From Apostichopus parvimensis (Eukaryota; Echinodermata; Holothuroidea; Aspidochirotida; Stichopodidae): 28,971 bases of DNA. This document shows, in pieces, positions 1-8,957 of the stretch. A program made the translations under genes and the position numbers. Within the stretch, counting starts at the first letter, position 1. Each line of letters opens with the position of its first letter. The stretch spans positions 148,092-177,062 of the forward strand of contig KN883417.1 of the NCBI GenBank assembly GCA_000934455.1. The letters are read 5' to 3'. Below the pieces are notes generated by a model. That model searched no databases and was not told the origin of the DNA. It saw only the letters and a program-made list of their open reading frames with translations.

Positions 1-30
1 ACCAGATAGGACCTATTCTTAGATGTTTAC

Positions 31-3000
31 CTTCTTAAGTCGTATGGAAGCAAGAAAGACCAGATCTTCCAGAATTTCTCTGATCTCTTGGTTCAAAAGG
101 CCACATACGGATTCGTCCAATTTACTTCCTGAATGAGAAACGAGACATACGATAAATATTCAGAGTATACAAGAACAACAAAAATGCATACACTATAACA
201 CTATGTGTAAAAATAAGTTGGCCTGATGTTTCGATCCTAGCAGGATCTTCTTCAGAGGCTAAATGACAAGTTACAGTAACAGAAGGGCCAAAACATGCAC
301 AGAAAACAGACAGGTAAATGAGCATGGTGAACACAAAGAGATAGATGTAAGGGGATTAGTAGAGGATTAAGGGAAGGGGGTGGGAATAAACTAGAATACA
401 ATAACTATGAATATGCTATTTCTTTTCCTGACACACACACAGCTGATACATTCAACATTTGTAGCTACTTCTGCTACCAGTAGATAACATGGTTGCCGGC
501 GACGACAAGTCTTCTTCTAAACCGAAAACACCATTAAAATCATTCCCACGACTACTAATAAATGCCATGAATGATGTACTTAATATGCCTAACGCAGAGA
601 GCTTTCATTATCCAGTGACTAATTTCAGAATGCGTGCACACCAAGCTGTTGAAACAGATGTACCTGTAAACTTTCGTTGCAGACATTGTAGGACCAATAC
701 CACTCCCCAATGGAGATCCAGTTTCACATGGAAGGCAATATGTGTCAGGAAATTCTAGAATGTGAAACCATAAAAAACAAACATGATGAGTACTCTCTAA
801 ATAGCAAGATTCTCTGATCCAATATATGTATATGTATATTTTATGTTTTTCAAAACAATTATTACTGTAAAATATAGCATTGTATTTTGATCAAAATAAA
901 ATAAAACTGTTAGCAAACTGCTTATCCACTAGAGAGCCTGTGTAAGAGAATTTGTAAAAGTAAGTTGGCCTGACGTTTCGATCCTAGCAGGATCTTCTTC
1001 AGAGCCTCTGAAGAAGATCCTGCTAGGATCAAAACGTCAGGCCAACTTACTTTTACACATTGTATTTTGATGTCACAGTGCAATTGTTAACGTTAAGTTT
1101 ACATGTGGTATAAGCTGTGAAAACTATTATTATCAGTATTTCAAAAACAGTTTGTAATAATTGAACGTCAGTTTAACCAGGATCATTAGGCCACACTCCT
1201 TGCCATATGTCACAATTGTTTCCAAAAACTTCTCGCAGTATTTGACACAAACTTTTGGGAGAGAACACTGATTATCTTTAAAAGGGGGCAAATTGTCAAT
1301 GATACAAAAGTTGGTGGTGGGGGGGGGGGGGGGGAGAGTGACATTTTTAGCAGAAAGGAAATATTGGGATATGGTTACCTGAGATGAAGTAGATGAAGCA
1401 TACTGATGAAGTTTGGTTGAATTGAAACTTGACAACCGATCAACAAACAGAAGAAACTCTTGAAGATGACCTAAGAGGTTCCTGACCACCTCTTCATAAA
1501 ACTGGTCCTCCTGATCAGAAGTATTCTGTGACCGCAGCTGACCACCATCGGAAGAAATCTCAAGATTTCTGCGAGAAAATTAGAGCAATTATAGCTTATT
1601 TTGATGTATAAAGTACAATAGCTCACATTTATATGATGATGGCCTTCTTCATTTATAGGAAGCATTAGTAATAATAAGTGTATATTAATAGTAAGTGATG
1701 TCTGGTCTTCTGTGATTGGTCACATTTGTCTGGTCCTTTACAGTTGTATGTATGTATGTATGTATGTATGTATGTATGTATGTATGTATGTATGTATGTA
1801 TGTATGTATGTATGTATGTATGTATGTATGTGTGTATGTATATGTGTATGTATGTATGTATTTTAGATCCTCCTGCAAGCAGGAACTCGCAAAGAAGCTA
1901 TCATTGGCTTATCAAAGCTGCAAGTCTCTTAGATTCATATTTTAAAGTCCATGATTATGAATTGTCAATTGTCAACAACTCTGTAACTGGACGACATACA
2001 TTAATCTTGGAGTGACTCGAACTCGGGACCTTATGATTGAAAGGCACTGGCGTTAACCACTGAGCTAACACTCCCTGTTGGTATCAAGTTGGTATCATGT
2101 GTGTTTAGTATCCTATGTTTAGTCCCACGTGACTGGTCACAAGCAGTTTGTACCATATGGTTAGTCCCATGTGTTTCATCCCTTGAAACTTCAGAAAGAC
2201 ACAAGATATCCTAGCTAAACTTCATAAATGACCACATTAAGTAATTGTTTCAACTCTCAATACCTGTGAACATAGACCACAACGTAACGTAAAAAGGCCA
2301 AGACTTCTTGATGAATGGCCACTGATTCCTTTAAGGCTTTATCTGAAAAGCAATGAATGTTCGCCACAAGTAATGAATCAAGAAGTGGCAAGGTAAGTGT
2401 AGAAATAAAATGAGTAGGGAAAATATTGATGAGAATAAAGTTTGAACCTTAGTTACCTTTTTTAACCCTCTTTTATCCACATTTTGGTCATCATCCTTTG
2501 CAATGCTACCACATATCCAAATTAAGCTACTGGAACAAATAATCCCGCATCCAAAATTAAGACATTGGGGTAAAATAATAAACAAACCCATAAATATGCA
2601 ATCAAAAACTGACAAAATGTTTGGTATAAATAATTTCAACGCAATGAAAGTAAATTTAGTTCAATTGATACAAGCATTGATATCTATTTATAAATTCTTA
2701 CCATCCATTATCCAATTTTGAGTTTGATCCAACAACCTTTCAAGTTCAATGATCTTTTGCCTATCAGAGAAAAAAGGAGCAGAAGGGAACCATAAAGTAA
2801 TAATGTCATAACTAATACTAATAATTAATACTAATCAAAAAGAAATATCATGGACACATTCAAGGTATTAACTTTCATATACATGATATTTGAGAAAACC
2901 TTGATTTGGGAGTGCTTACTTCAGACCTCAAGAAATTGAATACAAAAATAGAAAACTGTATTATTATGAGTGATGCAAAGGAACCTTCCATATTCATACA

Positions 3001-4665
3001 AATGTTTACTTTTAACAGTTTGATAAAAAGAAAGGAAAGATTTTACCTGGCAATGGAAAATAAGTGGTCTAATTTATCGACCAGAGCTGTCTTTGTGATG
3101 TAATGATGACCAAACATCAACAATAGATCACATGTATACATGTTTGGACTGGGATCAATTCCTTCAAGAATCCTGGAAATGAAGAGAAACGACCATTTGA
3201 AACTGAAATCACTCTGTGGCTCAAAACCAGGCTGTAATTTTTAATTTGCATATTAGAGTAAATTTTGATTATAATGTTAAAACCAAAAATGGTGTCATCT
3301 TTTGCCTTAATGAAATACAAACTATAAATTCTGTCTATTTTAAAACTTGTGTAAAAGTAAGTTGGCCTCTTCTTCAAAGACTAAATGACAAAACGTCAGG
3401 CCAACTTACTTTTACACATTCTCCTACACAGGGTCTCTAGTGGATAAGCAGTTTGCTAACAGTTTTATTTTATTTTTATTTTAAAACTTGAAAGCAGTAA
3501 TCTTCAGCTGGATTTTTAACTTCTAATGACATTGCTGTGCTTCTGAATAATTTGTCAGATTCAATATTACATTGGTGTTTGTCGCTTTTTTTCAGAGTAA
3601 ATTCTTCTCCTCGTTCTCCTCCTTGATCTCCTTCTTCTTCTAACCTGCACAACATTTTTACCTTATTAAAATTGGCTCAATTTACTCCTAACTTCTCACC
3701 TTGCCACGACTCCATCTACGAGGTATCCATTTGGAGACGGATGAAAGATGCCAGAGTGTAATCTCTGCTTTCGACAATCAAAACATGGAAGATCTCCCGG
3801 TAAAATTTCTACACAACAAATGAAAAGAGAAGTCCATATGAGTAATGACTTATGGCCGATTAACAAAGAGCAAATTAAATATTCTACATTCAATAGGGGG
3901 AGGGGCAAATCTTTATATCATTTTGTTTTCCATCCCTCTGTAATAGTGTTTCTAATAGCTGGAAAATGGATTTAATTGCAACATTTTTTAAGGTCCCCCC
4001 CCCAGGTAATTCAAACAATTGCATATGATTTGCTCATGGTCTTCATTGCAGCTACTCCTCATGACCACACAAGGGGCACCTGGTGAGATGCGGGCCCTAA
4101 CAGGTAAGCTTATCTTTCATGATAACATTTAAGTCTATGGTGAAAAAATGAATTTCTGATAGGAAACGGGCATATATCTTTTGGAATGGTCTGCCACACT
4201 TTACATCCAGAACATAATAATTTGTTGACTATTTGAGAAGAACATGTAATGATAACAATCAAATTTATTCTCAGAGTCCAAACAAAGAGGAAAATGCAAA
4301 GAAATTAGGGTTAATGTTCAACACCAATGTTCTGAGAGACAGTTTTCATGTGTTTCCTCTACTCTGGTATTGAAAACAAACATACAGAAATCAAATGCAA
4401 TTTGGGCTAAAAAATCAAATGTAACTGAAAAAAAATTCTGGATCAGCAAATGTAGCAGAGAGCTAGCTAGGCATAGACCTAATTTAACACTGTGAATTTT
4501 ATCATCATCTGAATTTCTTGAAACACATTTAGGTTATGGTCAAGCTCTGATCACCTTTGGTGACAAACATGACAGATTCTTACCGTCAAATGAAACGGGT
4601 GCATCGTCTATACTTTCTGGTGAGGCTGGTGGTGTTGGACTGAATTCAAAGTTTATATTCTGCAT
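31..4665 (-). CDS. Partial multi-exon gene with a RasGEF N-terminal (REM)-like region; 3' end outside the window
   Basis: Minus-strand exons were joined by splice sites and phase: 4584-4665 (ATG start, A at -3), 3700-3808, 3047-3172, 2702-2760, 2467-2505, 2264-2342, 1379-1568, provisionally 1204-1267, then 31-128. Phases match at every junction through 1379. The N-terminus is Pro/Ser rich (FSPTPPASPESIDD). A stretch beginning GYLVDGVVARILEGIDPSP and continuing through MYTCDLLLMFGHHYITKTAL has the spacing of the REM domain that precedes the catalytic domain in Ras-family exchange factors: a short strand, a helix, then the 'F-L-T-Y-R-x-F' position. Later exons are helical (VAIHQEVLAFLRYVVVYVH; EEVVRNLLGHLQEFLLFVD). 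No catalytic GEF domain lies in the window, so exchange activity is not shown. Exon 2467-2505 (39 nt) has a weak donor (G|GTTAAA) and is phase-symmetric, so it may be skipped. Exon 1204-1267 needs a GC donor and is uncertain. The gene is real with good confidence; the family is tentative. Confidence 0.6.
190..400. repeat. Dispersed repeat copy 1 (GTAAGTTGGCCTGACG family)
   Basis: Positions 199-251 read GTGTAAAAATAAGTTGGCCT, then the GATCCTAGCAGGATC palindrome and CTTCTTCAGAGGCT. The same words recur at 950-1058 and 3349-3417. Beyond about 260 this copy carries extra sequence not shared with the other two. I recognise it as a dispersed repeat but cannot name the family. It lies in an intron of the minus-strand gene. 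Confidence 0.6.
489..758 (+). other. Open frame with a degenerate GATA-like zinc-finger motif; doubtful gene
   Basis: An 89-codon frame starts at ATG 489 and ends at TAG. Near its end it reads CRHCRTNTTPQWRSS and, 17 residues after the second cysteine, ICVRKF. The first three cysteines and the TTPxWR core match the GATA pattern C-x2-C-x17-C-x2-C, but the fourth cysteine is a lysine. A possible donor (CCT|GTAAAC at about 669) would remove the finger altogether. Another frame over the same bases reads ADIVGPIPLPNG, which resembles a retroelement integrase segment. It is antisense to an intron of the minus-strand gene. It may be an exon of an unrecognised gene, a transposon relic, or chance. Confidence 0.2.
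892..1058 (+). repeat. Dispersed repeat copy 2 ending in a loopless near-perfect hairpin
   Basis: Positions 905-950 (CTGTTAGCAAACTGCTTATC and following) lead into the GTAAAAGTAAGTTGGCCTG unit, which is followed at once by its own reverse complement. The two arms, about 952-1004 and 1005-1058, pair over about 52 bases with only a few mismatches and no spacer. The same 5' part is found inverted at 3418-3476. It sits in an intron of the minus-strand gene. Confidence 0.8.
1743..1860. repeat. (TATG)n microsatellite, likely the SINE tail
   Basis: About 118 bp of nearly pure TATG/GTAT tetranucleotide with a few TGTG interruptions near the right end. It abuts the SINE body at 1862-2075 and, read on the minus strand, forms the (CATA)n tail at its 3' end. 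The long Met-Tyr-Val-Cys open frames here are products of the repeat. Confidence 0.9.
1862..2075 (-). mobile_element. tRNA-derived SINE, full length
   Basis: On the minus strand the element begins at 2075 with GGGAGTGTTAGCTCAGTGG, a tRNA 5' half with a pol III A box, and contains GGTCCCGAGTTCGAGTC, a good B box, about 30 bases on. A tRNA-unrelated body follows (…AATTGACAATTCATAATCA…), then the (CATA)n tail at 1743-1860. The anticodon arm is degenerate, so I do not assign a parent tRNA. A 5'-truncated copy with the same body and tail lies at 21052-21238. The head, body and tetranucleotide tail are the standard SINE layout. Confidence 0.88.
3349..3484 (-). repeat. Dispersed repeat copy 3, inverted relative to copy 2
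   Basis: The stretch 3418-3476 is the reverse complement of 905-950. Arms at 3349-3367 and 3399-3417 (GTGTAAAAGTAAGTTGGCC and its complement) form a 19-bp hairpin with a 31-base loop, where copy 2 has no loop. With copy 2 it makes a 2.3-kb inverted pair around the exons at 1379-3172. Confidence 0.75.
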
Positions 4666-5268
4666 TTTCCCAACCTGAATAGCTACAATACAAACCCAGG
4701 ACAAATTTGTCATATATTGAGAAGGGAAACAACATAACAAAAGCCTTTGTCACATTAAGACATGAGGCCTTAACTAGCAATGTTCATACCGATTGCACTG
4801 GTATTGTTGTAACGCTGCGGTGAAATCACAAAATATAAATGAATAGAGAGATAGCCGAGGTTCAGAGTGTAGAGATATTCGTCAAATTATATAATAGTAC
4901 AAAGGCATTAGAACAACTGAATAAAGGTCATAAATTATAGATCTGCTCTGCGTAGAACACAACATAAGACTTCAAGTTCTAAGCCTATCAAACTTTACTG
5001 AGGAACCAACCAACATATAATTTAAATGACTATGACGCAAATCATGTAATAAATATTCACACTCAAAATCATGGTTGCTGATATAGGTAACTAAATACTG
5101 CAGCTGTATAGAACAAATTGTTACATTGTGAACAATTCGGTGACTATTTCTATCAAAATTCAGCACTATCAGTTAACAAAATGCATATCCGTTTGATGAT
5201 AGAAGAAAGATAATGCTGATAACACTTCCTGAAACTCGGATACAAATTGCAGCTCGATAAGTATAGTC

Positions 5269-5545
5269 AGTATTGCGAAGTTCGGAACACTGCGAAGTTC
5301 GGACACCCCTAAGAAATACACGATTTCACCATGACAACCTATAGCAACAGCCAATTTCACGAATAATTACAAAGCTACAGTTATTTTCTCTCCAAAATGA
5401 CCCGTGTGCAAGTAAGTACTTACATATTTGTCAATAAAATGATGGAGATCTATGAAGTCTGCTATAATTACTGAAAGAGCAACTGCGCCACCAATTTTAT
5501 CACCAGCGCCACACTGTGGGCCGGGTGTCCGAACTTCGCAATACT
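5269..5545. repeat. Inverted-repeat element built on GCGAAGTTCGG
   Basis: AGTATTGCGAAGTTCGG at 5269-5285 is immediately re-duplicated as CACTGCGAAGTTCGGACACCC at 5288-5308. The exact complement of a 23-bp fusion of these two lies at 5523-5545. A looser copy (TACGAACTTCGAAGTGCCC) is at about 5731-5750. This looks like a non-autonomous DNA element or its nested remains. The minus-strand open frame across it (5367-5669) has no recognisable domain. Confidence 0.5.
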
Positions 5546-7667
5546 CTAGCAAAGAAATACCAGTTCCACAATCACGAAGAATCTTCTTGGAATACAACGT
5601 GAAAACAGTTTGCAGGAAAGAAAGTTTGGCCGTGTATCGTAATATAGCACACTTCTCCCACCATATCAAGTATATTTTCAGGTGATTTATATCAAAAGAT
5701 ATAGTTTTGGGGTGTTTTAAGGGTTAAGTGTACGAACTTCGAAGTGCCCATGCTACTATGTTTGGTTTGTAGAGGATGCAATTGTTTAAGTATAGGCCTA
5801 GGCAAAGCTACCTCTGGAGTCTGGTGATCAAACTTCTTTGTTTAGTTGGGCTATGAAATACCTGTCACTCTAGTCTTTAGTTTATATGTTGCAAAATGTT
5901 GGGCTGCCTATAGCCTACAGTACAACCTGCATGGTTACACAGACTAGGCCTACTGCAATGCTACTTGCTAGTTCTTACTTATCTTAGGCCTAGACTATTG
6001 GCAAATTATATGAATTAAAGCATTTGCAGCGGCTCCATCGACTTCCAATTCATTATAGCTATAGAAAAGAATGATTTACCACTCTATATATGCTAAATGA
6101 AATGTTCGTTAGGTCGACTCTAACCAGTCGTACATCAATTTACTGACCACACCATGTCTTTGGTACTGAATAATGAATTCGCCTTTCGCGCGGTTGTTTA
6201 TGTGTTCAAGGTGGTACCTATATAAAAGGAAGTGGCCTAAGCTTCAACTTACCGTGTATCACAGAAATTTGCCTTGTACTTCTATATATGCAGTATTACT
6301 TAGAACGGAGAAGATGTTGTTGTTGGCAACGAGACGCAGAATACAACCTTGTTGACAATTTCAGGTAAATGGATTGCCGTATTTCTAGAACAATTAATAA
6401 ATTGAAGCTTGTGTTTCATATACTTCCAACAGGAAAGAAAAGATTCATTAGGCTGACTGTCAATAAAGAATGATCATTTAAGGTTTAGTAGCCAAGTGCG
6501 GCAAATCGACTTACGAAATACGAGGTAGGCTAGGGGCTTCAAGATAATAAAGTATCTGAGGCCTGGGTATCCATTGCGCGAAGTGAAGTTTTCTTCAAAA
6601 TGTTCAGATTGCGTTGATTGAAATTAATGAATGCGTAGGCCTTCATTATGGGATACGAATATTTCTTATGACAAGTGTTTTGACTCAAGTCACCAAGGTC
6701 CAGCCTTCATTCAAAAGTGAAGTTATGCAAGCAAGTTTGTGTGATGATTAGCCTATGTCAAAAATTTCAGTTCTGGTAGGAAAGTTAGATAATACTAGTA
6801 ATAGTAATAGAAAGATGGTTAACAAATCATTTCCTCCAAAGAAAAGGTGGTTGCTGGCTCTGGCAGAAAGCAGGGGTACTCACAAAATTGGCTTCATAGT
6901 AGTTATATAAGAACTACAATCTAATGCACACCCATGCCTAAGAAATGCTGTTTTTCTATATTTTTCTGTTTTAATTTTAATCTAATTTCATTAACTTTTT
7001 AAGGTAACAAATATAACAGAACATATTGATGAGTGTACTACTGTTTTTTAGGGCCTAGGCATATTTGTATGTTCCCTATGTAGGCTATGTTTAGGCTATT
7101 CATTACCACTTACATTTTATTGATTGATTGATTTCATGGGGGGGGGGGCATATTTTTGTTCGAAGTGATTATTCACAGGGCAGCCCGGCGAATAACGTAC
7201 ACAGACACCTTATTCGCAGGGCTGTGACGATTTTGAAAATAGGTTAATAATTGGCTTTCGATGTCATCATTTTTGATGTAACGTCATTCATTTGAACTCT
7301 GAAAACCCGAAGTTCTTTCATGTCAGCCGACATTGCCTGAAAGCCAATATGGGCAAGGGTGTGACACCCCCCCCCCCACACACACCTTTACATGCAAATG
7401 AGCAGTCACTCTGCAAAAACAAAGGTGAAAATGAGGGATTACATTTTTTTATGTTGGCGGTATTAATGCTAGACTGGTTCAATCTTAAGGCCCTAGGCTC
7501 CCAAAACCAATCCTAGCAGCATTAAGATAGGACTCCCATAGGCCAATAAATTCCCCAAAATATAGGGGCTCCCAATTAAGACTCTCCAAAAGCCAGCTGG
7601 TGCCCTAAAAGCAAACTCGAATAGCCCCAAAAGTTACTTAGCCCGTTAACCCAATTTAAGCTTAGCT

Positions 7668-7848
7668 GTCCTGTGAATAAGGTGTATGTGTCTGGCTATT
7701 CGCAGGGTTGCCCTGTGTATAAGGTGTATGTGTCCGGCTGTTCGCAGGGCTGCCCTGTGAATAAGGTGTATGTGTCTGGCTATTCGCAGGGTTGCCCTGT
7801 GTATAAGGTGTATTTGTCCGGCTGTTCGCAGGGCTGCCCTGCGAATAA
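7668..7848. repeat. 42-bp minisatellite with an 84-bp higher-order pattern
   Basis: Four 42-bp units (about 7668-7710, 7711-7752, 7753-7794, 7795-7836) plus a partial fifth. Two variants alternate: odd units have GTGAATAAGG and end GGGTTG, even units have GTGTATAAGG and end GGGCTG, so the true period is 84 bp. The final unit creates the palindrome TTCGCAGGG-CTG-CCCTGCGAA. Because 42 is a multiple of three, both strands stay open in frame, but neither encodes a recognisable protein. Confidence 0.85.
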
Positions 7849-8061
7849 GCCCCACCATTTTTGTTTGTGTGGTAAAGGTAGAATCTATATTTTAGAATTA
7901 CATTTTTTTTTTAAATTCATAGTTAAATTGTTATTCTATTAATTGAAGATGCAGACCCCCCCGCCAACCCTTGCACACATGGGTACGACTATAGTAAGTG
8001 AATTACCAAGTATTAAGAAAAGGTAAATCTAAGAAAGTGTTACTTTCCACCATAAGAATCA

Positions 8062-8610
8062 CAGACCTGTCAACCTGTTTGACCCCAAAATAGGGAGAAT
8101 AACATTTTTCAGGGCCAAAAAAATAGGGAGAACAGGGGGAAACTAGGGAGGTTGGTAATTTTTCAACTAAAATGATATAAATACTCCTAAATAAGTATAG
8201 TCAACTTATGCAATACAGTGAGAGAATCATCCAATCAGTGTTTCTTGTTGTAGTTTACAGCAGCTCTCTTCGCTTTCTACAGGGTTTCTTTAGTAGGCTT
8301 CCATTTGAAACAGGGAACAGTGGACTTTTGGTACTGTGACTTTATGGCTAATATGCTAGATAAAGTCCCATCAAGCTTGAGACTTGACCAACTGTCTGTC
8401 TTTTTCTTGCGAACTACACTGAATAGCCTTTCCTGTTCAGCGTTACTGTGGGAATTACTAAGCATAGGACTGATTGTTGGCTATTTTCAGAAATGTCGCA
8501 AGTGATGAAACATTAAAAAACCGGGAGAATTGAATATGAAACCGGGAAGCCGGGAGATTCGGGTAAAAACCGGGAGTCTCCCGGTAAAACCGGGAGAGTT
8601 GACGGGTCTG
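8062..8610 (-). mobile_element. hAT-family DNA transposon remnant
   Basis: The ends are short inverted repeats: CAGACCTGTCAAC at 8062 and, on the other strand, CAGACCCGTCAAC from 8610. GAATCA flanks both ends directly (8056-8061 and 8611-8616), compatible with a decayed 8-bp hAT target duplication. Inside, minus-strand 8277-8465 encodes LSNSHSNAEQERLFSVVRKK followed by KTDSW and LDGTLSS, the C-terminal hAT dimerisation region of a transposase. At about 550 bp it keeps only that fragment and cannot be autonomous. The right subterminal part (8519-8598) repeats CCGGGAG on both strands. It ends about 350 bp upstream of the CCDC83 start codon. Confidence 0.8.
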
Positions 8611-8957
8611 GAATCATGCTTTCCTGCCAGGTTTGATGGCACAAAGCAATGTTGGAAACTAACTGCGGCAAATGTTGAATGCGGAATTGTCACACATCTT
8701 CTGTGACCATTTTTGCCTCTATAGCCTTACCTAGCATGATTTAGTGATATGATAATCCATTGAAGTGATACATTTTGTTGTGATAAAAGAAATTCAAGAA
8801 ATTTTTAAGAATTGTATGAAAATTTATTGCAGAATGTTTACTTGATTATGCCTACATCTTTCTCATTGTTTCTTTTTCTTTGACAAGATTTCTGAATGAT
8901 GAATTAAAACTTTCTTTTGACAGTTTTGGACACATTTGATAGAAATTTTCAATAGAG

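Larger units (their letters stand above)
4675..8061. other. Intergenic interval between the minus-strand gene and CCDC83
   Basis: No convincing coding exon was found. It contains the inverted-repeat element at 5269-5545 and the 42-bp array at 7668-7848. A 12-bp run of G lies at about 7139-7149 and runs of C at about 7368-7378. A good minus-strand donor (ACACG|GTAAGT at 6247-6257) could close a non-coding first exon of the minus-strand gene, but nothing else supports that. A short relative of the 42-bp unit lies at 7172-7222. Confidence 0.5.

Noticed and set aside
1712..2015. Two overlapping plus-strand frames rich in Met-Tyr-Val-Cys
   Set aside because: They are translations of the (TATG)n microsatellite and the antisense of the SINE body.
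3478..3645. Possible terminal exon on the minus strand (LEEEGDQGGERGEEF … FQVLK stop) joining in phase to exon 3700-3808
   Set aside because: It is open and has an acceptor, but its stop falls in the dispersed repeat, and skipping it lets 3700-3808 join exon 3047-3172 in phase to continue the REM-like domain. It could still be an alternative 3' end.
5367..5669. 100-codon minus-strand frame
   Set aside because: It spans the inverted-repeat element and has no recognisable domain; its apparent donor leads nowhere obvious.
7646..7942. Open frames on both strands over the 42-bp repeat
   Set aside because: A unit length divisible by three keeps any frame open; no family similarity.
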